DNA of 64,000 nucleotides, from positions 1 to 64,000 of the forward strand of contig DASUUU010000044.1 in assembly GCA_036373915.1 (NCBI GenBank), written 5' to 3'. The notes below the pieces were generated by a model. That model was not told the DNA's origin. It saw only the letters and a program-made list of their open reading frames with translations, and searched no databases. Each line of letters opens with the position of its first letter. Position 1 is the stretch's first letter. The position numbers were made by a program, and so were the translations under genes. Below, piece after piece: positions 8,241-16,789 of this stretch. The stretch comes from JASLBX01 sp036373915 (GTDB taxonomy: Bacteria > Actinomycetota > Actinomycetes > Jiangellales > Jiangellaceae).

Positions 8241-9166
8241 TTCTTCGTCGCAATCGCGCGCAGGAAGAACTGCAGGTTGGCCGGGCGCTCGGCCATCCGC
8301 CGCATCATGTACCCGTACCAGTCATCGCCGTACGGTACGTACACCCGGACCGTCTCACCGGCCTGGGCCAGGCGAAGCTGCTCGGTGGGGCGGCTGCCGT
8401 ACAGCATCTGGTACTCGTAGGAGCCCGGTTCGCGGCGGAACCTGGCGGCCAGCGAGCCGGCGATCTCGATGAGCCGCGGATCGTGGGTGGCCAGCATGGG
8501 ATAACCCTCGCCGGCCAGCAGGATCTTCATGCACCGGACGTACGAACGGTCGACGTCGCGGGTGTCCTGGTACGCGACGCTGGCGGGTTCGTTGTACGCG
8601 CCTTTGCAGAGCCGCACGCGCGAACCCGCGGTGGCGAGGGCCCTGCAATCCTCCTCTGTGCGGTACAGGTACGCCTGGAGCACCGCGCCCGTCGACGGGA
8701 AGTCCTTACGCAGGTCCCGCAGGATGGACAGCGTCGAATCCGTCGTGGTGTGGTCTTCCATGTCAAGCGTGACCGTGGTGCCGGCGGCGGCTGCGGCCTG
8801 GCAGATCTGCCGCGCGTTCTCGAGCGCGATCTTCTCCCCGTGGCCGGGCAGTGCCTGGCCCACGGCGGTCAACTTCACCGACACCTCGGCCCCGTCGGTC
8901 AGCCCGTGCTCTTTCAGTGCCGTGAGCAGACCCAGGTACTCGGTGGTGACGGCGTCGGCCTGCGCCCGGTCGAGCGTGTCCTCACCGAGATGGTCGATCG
9001 TGACCGTCAGGTTGTTGTCGATGAGCTCGCGGGTGACGCGGACAGCGTCCGCAGTGGTGTCGCCCGCGATGAACCGGGCCACGACACCCCGCGACACCGG
9101 CGCCTTCTCCACCGCTCTGCGCAACCATTGACTACGGGACGCCCCCAGCAGCACTCTTCCCAGCAC
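8237..9166 (-). CDS. Proline dehydrogenase (monofunctional)
   Basis: A flavin-dependent PRODH barrel of 309 residues that oxidises proline to pyrroline-5-carboxylate, the first step of proline catabolism, usually at the membrane. Recognisable blocks are VSVKLTAVG, TLDMEDH, RLCKGAYNEP and EYQMLYG. It lacks the P5C dehydrogenase half of PutA, which is normal for actinobacteria. The gene precedes and overlaps proC, so a degradative and a biosynthetic enzyme sharing one intermediate are in the same operon. No P5C dehydrogenase gene lies nearby. Confidence 0.94.
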   Translation of the reverse strand: MLGRVLLGASRSQWLRRAVEKAPVSRGVVARFIAGDTTADAVRVTRELIDNNLTVTIDHLGEDTLDRAQADAVTTEYLGLLTALKEHGLTDGAEVSVKLTAVGQALPGHGEKIALENARQICQAAAAAGTTVTLDMEDHTTTDSTLSILRDLRKDFPSTGAVLQAYLYRTEEDCRALATAGSRVRLCKGAYNEPASVAYQDTRDVDRSYVRCMKILLAGEGYPMLATHDPRLIEIAGSLAARFRREPGSYEYQMLYGSRPTEQLRLAQAGETVRVYVPYGDDWYGYMMRRMAERPANLQFFLRAIATKK

Positions 9167-9262
9167 GACCCGGCCTCCTTGATGTCTCTGAATGTCAGGC
9201 TACGGCAATCCTCAACGTGATCACGTGGCTTGGTCCAGGTGCGCCGCGCCGAACCGGCACGA

Positions 9263-10171
9263 TCAGGGCGAGTGCTCACGGATGATCTGTTCGGCAGTGC
9301 CGTCCACCCCGACCGCGAATGCGGTGTCGACGGCAGCGGCAAGGTGCAATCGGGTGAAGGCGAGCGCCTCTGCGAGGTCTGCTTCCCGTTCCGCGGGAGT
9401 CTTCGCTCGCCGGGTGCCGACCTCGAGGATGATCGAACTCGACCACCCCCGGCGGGCCAGCCTGTCCAGGAGCTGGGCGCATGGTTGGGTCCCCCGACCG
9501 GGGATCAGGTGCTCGTCACGCGGCGACGGTGTCCCGTCCGCCATGTGAACATGGGCGAGCCGATCGCCGATCGCATCGGCCATGGCGAGCGCATCAGACC
9601 CGGACACCGCCGTGTGCGAGAGGTCCAACGTGATGTGGTCGTACGGCTCGTCCGTCGGGTCCCAATCCGGTGCGTATGCCGCGATCTCTCTACCGGCGGC
9701 GCGCCACGGGTACATGTTCTCGACGGCGATCACGATGCCGGTCTCGGCCTCTAGCTCGGCGACTCCCTTGACGAACCGTCGCGCGTACTCCCGCTGCCAC
9801 CGGAACGGCGGGTGGACTACGACGGTCGGCGCGCCGAGCAGCTTGGCCGCTTCGACCGACCGGGTCAGGCGTATCCACGGGTCGGGCGACCAGACCCGCT
9901 GCGTGATGAGCAGGCAGGGCGCGTGGACCGAGAGCACCGGCAGGCCGTGCCGCTCCGCCAGTTTAGCGATCTTGTCGATGTCCTGGCTGATCGGATCGGT
10001 CCACACCATCAACTCGACGCCGTCGTACCCGAGCGAACTCGCCATCTCGAAGGCGGTGGCCGCACTCTGGGGGTACACCGAGGCGGTCGACAACCCGACC
10101 GGTGCATCGGGCACGCGGAGCACGGCTGGCGAGTTCGTCACGCGTCCAAGGTTAGGCCGTGACGTTCGCAC
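9263..10171 (-). CDS. Sugar-phosphate isomerase/epimerase-type TIM barrel (Rv0498-like)
   Basis: An AP-endonuclease-2/xylose-isomerase-like TIM barrel of up to 302 residues. Metal-ligand-type segments are HAPCLL, VVVHPPF, VAVENMYPW, LDLSH and HVHMADG. The family holds sugar isomerases, epimerases and endonuclease-IV-like enzymes; none can be singled out here. A GTG at 10141 could be a later start (MTNSPAVLRVP). It lies downstream of the Ppx gene, as Rv0498 lies by Rv0496, but the partner pathway is unknown. Confidence 0.88.
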   Translation of the reverse strand: MRTSRPNLGRVTNSPAVLRVPDAPVGLSTASVYPQSAATAFEMASSLGYDGVELMVWTDPISQDIDKIAKLAERHGLPVLSVHAPCLLITQRVWSPDPWIRLTRSVEAAKLLGAPTVVVHPPFRWQREYARRFVKGVAELEAETGIVIAVENMYPWRAAGREIAAYAPDWDPTDEPYDHITLDLSHTAVSGSDALAMADAIGDRLAHVHMADGTPSPRDEHLIPGRGTQPCAQLLDRLARRGWSSSIILEVGTRRAKTPAEREADLAEALAFTRLHLAAAVDTAFAVGVDGTAEQIIREHSP

Positions 10172-10217
10172 CGGCGCGCTGGTGTGACGAGCGGCTCAGT
10201 TGATCGGCTCTCGCCGG

Positions 10218-11201
10218 CTAGGCGATCGGCGTCGCCGGCTCGGAGTCCAGCGGCCCGCCAGGCCCCAACCCGAGCCCGGACATCTGGTCCAGCCGGCGCA
10301 AGATCACACCTTCGCGAAGCGCCCACGGGCACACGTTCAGCTCGTCGACCTCGAACAAGTCCATGGCCGCGTCTGCAACGATGGCGCCGGCGAGCAACTG
10401 TGCGGCACGACCTTCCGAGACACCCGGCAGCCGAGCCCGCTCAGCCGCGGACATGCCCGCCAGCTTGCCTACCTGCTCGGCCATGTCCTCCCGGCGAAGG
10501 ACCCGCCGGACGTACGGCCCGTCGGCCGACGGGGCCGCTCCGGTGATCCGGGCCAGTGACCGGAACGTCTTGCTGGTCGCGACGGCCTGGTCGGGAGCAC
10601 CGAATCGGCTCACCTTGCCGATGACGGACGCCACCTGGGCGCGAACGTGTTTGCGGAGCTTGCGCACCTCGTCCTTCGATGGCGGGTCACCTGTGAACCA
10701 GTCAAGGGTCAGCCGTCCCGCACCGAGTGGTAGCGAGATCGCGACGTCCGGGTCCTCGTCGATGCCGGTGGCGATCTCCAGCGAGCCACCACCGATGTCC
10801 AGGCACAGCAACCGGCCACTGGACCAGCCGTACCAGCGGCGGGCGGCCAGGAACGTCAGCCGCGCCTCCTCGTCCCCGGAGAGCACCTGCAACTCCAGGC
10901 CGGTCCGCTCGCGCACCTTGTCGATGACCTTGTCGCCGTTCTCGGCCTCCCGCAGCGCCGAGGTCGCGAACGCCAGCATCGACTCGGCGCCTTTGTCCTC
11001 GGCGATCTGCTGTGCATCCGCGCAGAACTCGATGAGCCGGTCAGCACCCTTGTTCGTGATCTTGCCGTCGTCGTTCATCAGCTCCGACAGGCGCAACTCC
11101 ACCTTGTGGCTGAAAGCCGGCAGCGGTCGCGCGCCCGGGTGCGCGTCGACGAGCAGCAGGTGCACCGTGTTCGACCCCACATCCAGGACCGCCATCCGCA
11201 T
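10218..11201 (-). CDS. Ppx/GppA family exopolyphosphatase
   Basis: An actin-fold phosphatase of 327 residues of the exopolyphosphatase/guanosine-pentaphosphatase family, which controls polyphosphate and (p)ppGpp pools. Motifs are the N-terminal AVLDVGSNTVHLLL, the phosphate-2 loop LDIGGGSLEIA, and SGDEEARL. Its length equals the short mycobacterial Ppx1 (Rv0496), which lacks the C-terminal extension of the E. coli enzyme. The open frame continues to 11264, but that would overlap the divergent gene at 11255, so ATG 11201 is used. Confidence 0.94.
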   Translation of the reverse strand: MRMAVLDVGSNTVHLLLVDAHPGARPLPAFSHKVELRLSELMNDDGKITNKGADRLIEFCADAQQIAEDKGAESMLAFATSALREAENGDKVIDKVRERTGLELQVLSGDEEARLTFLAARRWYGWSSGRLLCLDIGGGSLEIATGIDEDPDVAISLPLGAGRLTLDWFTGDPPSKDEVRKLRKHVRAQVASVIGKVSRFGAPDQAVATSKTFRSLARITGAAPSADGPYVRRVLRREDMAEQVGKLAGMSAAERARLPGVSEGRAAQLLAGAIVADAAMDLFEVDELNVCPWALREGVILRRLDQMSGLGLGPGGPLDSEPATPIA

Positions 11202-11254
11202 GTTCACGACGGTACAGCGCCCAGCGTCGGTCGCGGGACACCTACCATCGAGGT

Positions 11255-12007
11255 GTGGAGACACCGCTGGACATCACCCGGCATTGGGTGGAGTTCACCG
11301 ATCCGGCCAACTCCGAGCAGGTACTGCGCTGTGATCTGACCTGGCTCACGTCCCGCTGGACATGCATCTTCGGACGTGGCTGCCCCGGCATCTACGCCGG
11401 CCGGCCGGACGACGGGTGCTGCACGCACGGTGCTCACTTCTCGGACACCGACGACGAGCAGCGAGTTCGCCGCTTCGCCGCACAGCTCGGCCCGGAGGAC
11501 TGGCAGTTGCTCGACGATGGCCGGCAGCATGGCATCGTCGAAACCGACGACGACGGCGAGCGCAAGACCCGTGTGGTGGACGGTGCCTGCGTGTTCCTCA
11601 ACCGTCCCGGCTTCGCCGGCGGCGCGGGGTGCGCGCTACACCGGATGGCCCTGAAGACCGGACGACACCCGCTGGAGACCAAGCCCGACGTGTGCTGGCA
11701 GCTGCCGATCCGGCGGGCATACCGGACGGTCGAGCGCGCCGACGGATCGTCTTACCTGGAGATCACCATCACCGAGTACGACCGCCGGTCCTGGGGAGCG
11801 GGCGGGCACGACATGGACTGGTATTGCACCGGGTCCTCCGATGCCCACGTCGGCGCCGAGCCGGTCTACCTTTCCTGCGCGCCCGAGCTGCGCGAACTCA
11901 TCGGCGACAAGGCCTACGAGGAGCTCGCCGAATTCTGCGCGGCACACCTCGCGGCTCAACTGCCACTGCACCCGGCCACCCCACCGCGCCACCCCTCCCC
12001 GCGCTGA
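11255..12007 (+). CDS. Conserved cysteine-rich protein, Rv0495c-like
   Basis: A 250-residue actinobacterial protein of unknown function, divergent from ppx as Rv0495c is. Cysteines cluster early (CIFGRGCPGIYAGRPDDGCC) and again around GAGCALHRMAL, CWQLP, DWYCTG and YLSCAPE, a spacing that suggests a bound metal or iron-sulfur cluster. The C-terminus ends in a Pro/His-rich tail (HPATPPRHPSPR) encoded by a C-rich segment that is duplicated right after the stop (see 11985-12063). Cytosolic; no membrane segments. Confidence 0.85.
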   Translation: METPLDITRHWVEFTDPANSEQVLRCDLTWLTSRWTCIFGRGCPGIYAGRPDDGCCTHGAHFSDTDDEQRVRRFAAQLGPEDWQLLDDGRQHGIVETDDDGERKTRVVDGACVFLNRPGFAGGAGCALHRMALKTGRHPLETKPDVCWQLPIRRAYRTVERADGSSYLEITITEYDRRSWGAGGHDMDWYCTGSSDAHVGAEPVYLSCAPELRELIGDKAYEELAEFCAAHLAAQLPLHPATPPRHPSPR

Positions 12008-12063
12008 CCCTCCCCACGCCACCCTCCCCACGGCACTCCCCGCGCCACCCCTCCCCGCGCTGA
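11985..12063. repeat. 23-base direct repeat straddling the stop codon
   Basis: Bases 11985-12007 and 12041-12063 are identical for 23 bases, 56 apart. The first copy ends at the TGA stop of the cysteine-rich gene. The second ends at the TGA that opens the palindrome at 12054. This suggests a local duplication that moved the palindrome away from the stop codon it originally supplied. Confidence 0.85.
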
Positions 12064-12164
12064 TCATGCAAGAGTGGTGCGACACGCCGATTTGTCCGGC
12101 CTGAGCAGCGCCTGCCCTGCCATTCGACCGGCGTGTCGCACCACTCTTGCATGATCAGCGCGGG
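12054..12164. repeat. Long palindrome, TGATCATGCAA family, copy 1
   Basis: Perfect 36-base inverted repeat (12054-12089 with 12129-12164) around a 39-base centre. The arms read inward as GCTGATCATGCAAGAGTGG and then TGCGACACGCCG. As RNA either strand would fold into a very stable hairpin, so it can act as a terminator for the upstream gene. The right arm ends one base before the predicted radA promoter. Confidence 0.95.
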
Positions 12165-12187
12165 TTGTCGGTGGCGGCCCGTACGGT
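12165..12187 (+). promoter_or_regulatory. DNA-damage (PafBC / RecA-NDp type) promoter of radA
   Basis: TTGTCGGTG at 12165-12173, eight bases, then TACGGT at 12182-12187. This matches the mycobacterial RecA-independent damage promoter TTGTCRGTG-N8-TANNNT in every fixed position. The expected transcription start, about seven bases on, falls at or next to ATG 12195, so the transcript would be leaderless. The assignment to PafBC rests on motif match only. Confidence 0.75.
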
Positions 12188-12194
12188 TGCCGCC

Positions 12195-13559
12195 ATGGCA
12201 AAGGCAGCGACCATCTACCGGTGTGGTGAGTGTGGCTGGTCCACCGCCAAGTGGGTCGGCCGGTGCGGCGAGTGCCAAGCCTGGGGCACTGTCGAGGAGG
12301 CCGGATCCGCGTCTCGCCGCACCGTGGCGCCCGGGCCGGTCTCGGAGTCGGCCCGGCCTATCGGTTCCGTCGAGCTCGCCGCCGCGCGCTCCCGGCCGAC
12401 CGGTGTCGAGGAGTTCGATCGCGCCCTCGGCGGCGGACTGGTCCAGGGCGCGGTCATCCTGCTCGCCGGCGAGCCGGGGGTCGGCAAGTCCACGTTGCTG
12501 CTCGAGGTCGCCGCGCGTTGGGCGTCCGACGCCGGCCGCGCGCTGTTCGTCACCGGGGAGGAGTCCGCAGCGCAGGTACGGCTGCGTGCCGATCGCACCG
12601 GGTCGGTCGCCGACCAGCTGTTCCTCGCCGCCGAAACCGATCTTGCGGCTGTGCTCGGTCATATCGATCAGGTCCAGCCGACGCTCCTGGTGCTCGACTC
12701 CGTGCAGACGGTCACCAACTCGGCCGTCGAAGGCGCCGCCGGAGGCGTCACTCAGGTTCGCGAGGTCGCCGGAGCGATGATCCGGGCGGCAAAGGAGCGC
12801 GGCATGGCGACGATCCTGGTCGGACACGTCACCAAGGACGGTTCGATAGCGGGCCCCCGCGTCCTCGAGCACCTCGTCGACGTCGTGCTCCAGTTCGAGG
12901 GCGACCGGCATTCCCGGCTGCGTATGGTCCGGGCGGTGAAGAACCGGTACGGCCCCGCGGACGAGGTCGGCTGCTTCGACCTGTCGGACCAGGGCATCGT
13001 GTCGCTGGCCGACCCCACCGGGCTATTCCTGTCCCGGCATGCCGATGTCGTTCCCGGCACGTGCGTCACGGTGACCCTCGAGGGTAGGCGGCCGCTGCTT
13101 GCCGAAGTCCAATCGCTCGTCGGCAAATCGTCACTGGCCACTCCGCGCCGTGCCACGAGTGGCCTTGATTCTTCGCGCGTCGCCATGGTGCTCGCCGTGC
13201 TCGAGCGTCGCGGCCGGATTCGGCTCGGCGCGGCCGATGTCTATGCGGCCACAGTCGGCGGAGCCCGTCTGGCGGAACCCGCTGGTGATCTACCCCTGCT
13301 GCTCGCCGTCGCGAGTGCGGCCCGCGACGTGCCGATCGCTGCCGGTACGGTCGCCATTGGCGAGGTTGGCCTGGCGGGTGAGATCCGCCGCGTCACTGGA
13401 ATCCAACGGCGGCTTGTCGAGGCCGAACGGATGGGGTTCTCGCGCGCGCTCGTGCCACCCGATCCAGGCCCGGTGCCGCGTGGCATCCGGGCCATCGAGG
13501 TACAGGACGTCGCGGCGGCCCTGGCCGCGTCCGAACGGCCGCTGGTATCAGTGCGATAA
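12195..13559 (+). CDS. radA: DNA repair protein RadA
   Basis: A RecA-like branch-migration ATPase of 454 residues that processes recombination intermediates. In order: a four-cysteine zinc finger (CGECGWSTAKWVGRCGEC, residues 10-27), Walker A GEPGVGKST (92-100), the RadA-specific KNRYG motif (249-253) and a C-terminal Lon-like domain. The open frame extends upstream into the palindrome, but homology begins at MAKAATIYRCGEC. There is no Shine-Dalgarno; a leaderless start fits the promoter at 12165. It is followed by disA on the same strand. Confidence 0.96.
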   Translation: MAKAATIYRCGECGWSTAKWVGRCGECQAWGTVEEAGSASRRTVAPGPVSESARPIGSVELAAARSRPTGVEEFDRALGGGLVQGAVILLAGEPGVGKSTLLLEVAARWASDAGRALFVTGEESAAQVRLRADRTGSVADQLFLAAETDLAAVLGHIDQVQPTLLVLDSVQTVTNSAVEGAAGGVTQVREVAGAMIRAAKERGMATILVGHVTKDGSIAGPRVLEHLVDVVLQFEGDRHSRLRMVRAVKNRYGPADEVGCFDLSDQGIVSLADPTGLFLSRHADVVPGTCVTVTLEGRRPLLAEVQSLVGKSSLATPRRATSGLDSSRVAMVLAVLERRGRIRLGAADVYAATVGGARLAEPAGDLPLLLAVASAARDVPIAAGTVAIGEVGLAGEIRRVTGIQRRLVEAERMGFSRALVPPDPGPVPRGIRAIEVQDVAAALAASERPLVSVR

Positions 13560-13733
13560 CACCCGATTGCAATCGTGATCAGTTGGGTAGATCCCGGTGG
13601 ATGGCGCGCGTAATGTTCGATCATGGAGTGGTGTGTGACATGTATCCAGTGGCACCCATCTCCAAGATGAGCGTGCAGGCCCGTAGACTGTCGCCGAGCA
13701 TCTACGAACTGTCATGGCGGGGGTCACGTTCTG
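13560..13733 (+). other. radA-disA intergenic region
   Basis: This 174-base gap starts with a perfect 12-base palindrome, CGATTGCAATCG at 13564-13575, just after the radA stop. A -10-like TAGACT lies at 13684-13689. It may hold a separate disA promoter. No open frame with coding character was seen. Confidence 0.4.
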
Positions 13734-14822
13734 GTGGGTGAGCGCGGTAATGCCGAGGCCAAGCTTCGCCTCGCGTTGGCGGCGGTGGCGCCGGGTACCG
13801 CGCTGCGCGAAGGTCTGGAGCGGATCCTGCGTGGGCGCACCGGCGCCCTTGTGGTGCTCGGTTACGACCGTACGGTGGAGTCGATCTGTACGGGGGGCTT
13901 CGTACTCGACGTCGACTTCTCCGCCACCGGCCTTCGGGAACTCGCCAAGATGGACGGCGCCATTGTCGTCGACCGAGAATGCACCAAGATCTTGCGAGCC
14001 GCGACGCAGCTTGTTCCCGATCCCTCCATCCCGACGACCGAGTCGGGCACTCGGCACCGCACCGCAGAGCGGGTGGCGAAGCAGACCGGTTTTCCGGTCA
14101 TCTCCGTGAGCCAGTCGATGCGCATCGTCGCGATCTATGTCGACCACGTGCGGTACGTCCTGGAGGATGCCGGCCAGATCCTCTCGCGGGCGAACCAAGC
14201 GCTCGCCACGCTCGAGAGGTACAAGCTTCGCCTGGACGAAGTATCCGGGACATTGTCCGCGCTCGAGATAGAGGATCTCGTCACGGTGCGCGACGTCGCG
14301 GCCGTGGCGCAGCGACTCGAGATGGTCCGCCGCATCTCCAACGAGATCGAGAGTTACGTTGTCGAACTCGGCACCGACGGACGGCTGCTGAGCCTTCAAC
14401 TGGACGAGCTGGTCGCCGGAGTCGATCTCGATCGTGAGTTGATAGCCCGCGACTACCTGCCCGCCGGCCCCGCGCGCCGGACACGATCGGTCGCCGGCGC
14501 CATCGCGGGCCTCGACGCGCTGTCTGCCACCGACCTGCTCGATCTCGGCGCAGTGGCGCAGGCGCTCGGGTTCGCGGGCGGCTCAGACCAGCTCGATGCG
14601 GCCGTCAGCCCGCGCGGCTACCGGTTGCTCGCCCGCGTGCCACGACTGCCCGGATCCGTGATCGATCGGCTTGTCGACCACTTCGGTGGTCTGCAGAAGC
14701 TGCTCGCCGCCAGCATCGACGACCTGCAGGCCGTCGAAGGGGTCGGCGAAACTCGGGCGCGAAGCGTGCGTGAAGGGCTGTCGCGGTTGGCCGAGTCCAG
14801 CATTCTCGAGCGGTACGTCTGA
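13734..14822 (+). CDS. disA: DNA-integrity scanning diadenylate cyclase DisA
   Basis: Makes cyclic di-AMP from two ATP and scans DNA for branched structures. 362 residues. The DAC domain carries the catalytic DGA (74-76) and RHR (107-109) motifs; a linker and C-terminal helix-hairpin-helix repeats follow (GVGETRARSVREGL). The GTG start at 13734 matches the length of the family. Its place after radA is conserved in actinobacteria and Firmicutes and links the signal to DNA repair. Confidence 0.96.
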   Translation: MGERGNAEAKLRLALAAVAPGTALREGLERILRGRTGALVVLGYDRTVESICTGGFVLDVDFSATGLRELAKMDGAIVVDRECTKILRAATQLVPDPSIPTTESGTRHRTAERVAKQTGFPVISVSQSMRIVAIYVDHVRYVLEDAGQILSRANQALATLERYKLRLDEVSGTLSALEIEDLVTVRDVAAVAQRLEMVRRISNEIESYVVELGTDGRLLSLQLDELVAGVDLDRELIARDYLPAGPARRTRSVAGAIAGLDALSATDLLDLGAVAQALGFAGGSDQLDAAVSPRGYRLLARVPRLPGSVIDRLVDHFGGLQKLLAASIDDLQAVEGVGETRARSVREGLSRLAESSILERYV

Positions 14823-14838
14823 CTCCCAAGCCGTGAAA

Positions 14839-14937
14839 GATCACGTTCCGGCCGACGTGGGCCGCCCACCAGGTTCGTCGGTGCCGTACCACCCGCACGC
14901 GCCTGGTACGGCAGGCACCGGCCTGCTGAACGTGATC
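14839..14937. repeat. Palindromic repeat, GATCACGTTC family, copy 2
   Basis: Outer arms GATCACGTTC (14839-14848) and GAACGTGATC (14928-14937) are perfect complements. Inside lies a second perfect stem, TGCCGTACCA (14882-14891) with TGGTACGGCA (14904-14913). The ends match those of the elements at 1 and 19555, though the interior differs. The likely mutY start codon GTG 14932 is within the right arm. Confidence 0.7.
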
Positions 14938-15807
14938 GATCGGGATGCTGTCGTGAGATGGTACGCGTCGAACGCGCGGGACCTCCCCTGGCGATCACCC
15001 GACCGCACTCCGTGGGGTGTTCTGGTCAGCGAGGTGATGCTCCAGCAGACGCCCGTCGCGCGGGTTCTGCCGGTCTGGCGCACCTGGCTCGACAGATGGC
15101 CGGTGCCGGCCGCGCTGGCGGCCGAACCACCCGCCGAGGCGATCCGCGCCTGGGGTCGGCTTGGTTACCCGCGGCGCGCCCTCCGGCTGCACGCCGCGTC
15201 GGCCGCCGTGGTCGAGCGTCATGGTGGCGGCGTCCCGGCACGGTACGAGGACCTGCGCGCCCTGCCCGGTGTCGGCGACTACACCGCGGCCGCTGTAGCG
15301 TCCTTCGCGTTCGGCCAACGACACGTCGTGCTCGACACGAACGTGCGGCGCGTACTCGCCCGTGCGGTAACGGGGCGCCCGGTCGCTGCTGCGTCCACTA
15401 CTGCGGCCGAGCGGGCCCTGGCCCGTTCGGTGCTTCCCGTGGACGGAGCGCCCCGCTGGTCCGTCGCCGTCATGGAACTCGGTGCGCTGGTATGCACCGC
15501 GCGGTCACCTCGATGTGCTGAGTGCCCGATCGTCGCGGGATGCGCGTGGCGCCTGGCCGGCGCTCCTGGCCACGACGGGCCTAGTCGCCGCAGCCAGCGG
15601 TGGGCCGGCACCGACCGGCAGGCGCGGGGCCGACTGATGGCCGCCTTGCGGGCGGCGCCCGGGCCGGTCAGTTCGGCTGAGCTCGACCTGGCCTGGCCGG
15701 ACGATCCCATGCAGAGACAACGTGCTCTCGATGGTCTCGTGGCGGACGGACTTGTCGAACCCGTCAGCGCCACGTCCTTCCGGCTGCCGATGACCTCGAC
15801 GAAATAG
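14932..15807 (+). CDS. mutY: A/G-specific adenine glycosylase
   Basis: Removes adenine mispaired with 8-oxoguanine. 291 residues from GTG 14932. The helix-hairpin-helix glycosylase core has LQQTPVARVLPVWRTWL, the HhH segment LPGVGDYTAAAV with its catalytic Asp in VLDTNVRRVLAR, and an iron-sulfur loop with cysteines in CTARSPRCAECPIVAGC. The C-terminal NUDIX-like domain of E. coli MutY is missing; a short winged-helix-like tail (residues 240-291) replaces it, as in many actinobacteria. The start is uncertain: GTG at 14881 and 14950 are also in frame. Confidence 0.9.
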   Translation: MIDRDAVVRWYASNARDLPWRSPDRTPWGVLVSEVMLQQTPVARVLPVWRTWLDRWPVPAALAAEPPAEAIRAWGRLGYPRRALRLHAASAAVVERHGGGVPARYEDLRALPGVGDYTAAAVASFAFGQRHVVLDTNVRRVLARAVTGRPVAAASTTAAERALARSVLPVDGAPRWSVAVMELGALVCTARSPRCAECPIVAGCAWRLAGAPGHDGPSRRSQRWAGTDRQARGRLMAALRAAPGPVSSAELDLAWPDDPMQRQRALDGLVADGLVEPVSATSFRLPMTSTK

Positions 15808-15893
15808 CGTAAGTGCCTTGACGGTAGTAAACGACGTTGTTAACCTCCAGCGCACGGGGAATGGCCTGAAAATCCTGACCATCCCTGCCTTAG

Positions 15894-15936
15894 CCACCCC
15901 GAGCCTGCTGCTCCCCCGTCGGCGGTCTCGGGGTGG
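15894..15936. terminator. Bidirectional hairpin between mutY and HAD gene
   Basis: CCACCCCGAG (15894-15903) and CTCGGGGTGG (15927-15936) form a perfect 10-base stem with a 23-base loop between two convergent genes. It can terminate both transcripts; no U-tract is seen on either side, as usual in GC-rich genomes. Confidence 0.65.
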
Positions 15937-15942
15937 TCTATC

Positions 15943-16725
15943 TCACACCCGGTCGATCAGGTCTGCGACTGAGTCGATGACGTGGTTCGGTCGGAACGGA
16001 AACGCATTGACCTCGTCCCTCCGGGTCGATCCGCTCAACACCAGGTAGGTCAAGAGACCGGCTTCGATGCCCGCGACGATGTCGGTATCCATCCGGTCGC
16101 CGACCATGGCGGTGCTCTCGGAGTGCGCGTCGATCTGGTTCAGGGCACTGCGGAACATCATCGGGTTGGGCTTTCCGATGTAGTACGGATCGCGCTTGGT
16201 GGCTCGGCTGATCATGGCAGCGACCGAGCCCGTCGCGGGAAGCGGCCCGTCCGGCGAGGGTCCCGTGGGGTCGGGGTTCGTCGCGATGAACCGAGCGCCC
16301 GCTTCCACAAGCCGGATCGCCTTGGTGATCGCCTCGAATGAGTACGTCCGAGTTTCGCCGAGCACGACGTAGTCCGGCGCAGAGTCCGTGAGGACGTACC
16401 CGATGTTGTGCAGCGCCGTCGTCAGCCCCGCCTCACCGATCACGTACGCCGATCCGCCCGGGTGCTGGTCGTCCAGGAACTGCGCGGTCGCCAGGGCCGA
16501 CGTCCAGATCGACTTCTCCGGAACGTCCAGCCCGGTGACGGCGAGCCTGGCGCGCAGATCTCGCTGCGTGTAGATCGAGTTGTTGGTCAGGACGAGGAAC
16601 GGCCGTCCCCGCTCCCGCAGGGCCGCCAGGAACTCGGCGGCGCCCGGTAAGGCCACCCCTTCATGGATCAGGACGCCGTCCATATCGGTCAGCCAGCTTG
16701 CGATCTCACGTTCGCTCACGATCAC
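15943..16725 (-). CDS. HAD-IIA family hydrolase (NagD-like)
   Basis: A phosphatase of the NagD/p-nitrophenylphosphatase type, 260 residues. Motif I is WLTDMDGVLIHEG, motif II LVLTNNS, and the C-terminal GKPNPMMF and MVGDRMDTDI supply the remaining catalytic residues and metal ligands. NagD enzymes dephosphorylate nucleotides and sugar phosphates; the substrate here is not predictable. It is separated from the upstream TPR gene by a terminator hairpin, so it probably has its own promoter. Confidence 0.92.
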   Translation of the reverse strand: MIVSEREIASWLTDMDGVLIHEGVALPGAAEFLAALRERGRPFLVLTNNSIYTQRDLRARLAVTGLDVPEKSIWTSALATAQFLDDQHPGGSAYVIGEAGLTTALHNIGYVLTDSAPDYVVLGETRTYSFEAITKAIRLVEAGARFIATNPDPTGPSPDGPLPATGSVAAMISRATKRDPYYIGKPNPMMFRSALNQIDAHSESTAMVGDRMDTDIVAGIEAGLLTYLVLSGSTRRDEVNAFPFRPNHVIDSVADLIDRV

Positions 16726-16789
16726 AGCCTGCCCGAACTCTGGCCGTGGCGGCTATGCCTGCGAGATTCCGGGTGCGTTTCTGCCAGGA

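Noticed and set aside
12054..12164. Palindromes as terminal inverted repeats of an insertion sequence
   Set aside because: Only 38-39 bases lie between the arms and no transposase gene is nearby, so an autonomous IS is excluded; a non-autonomous element remains possible.
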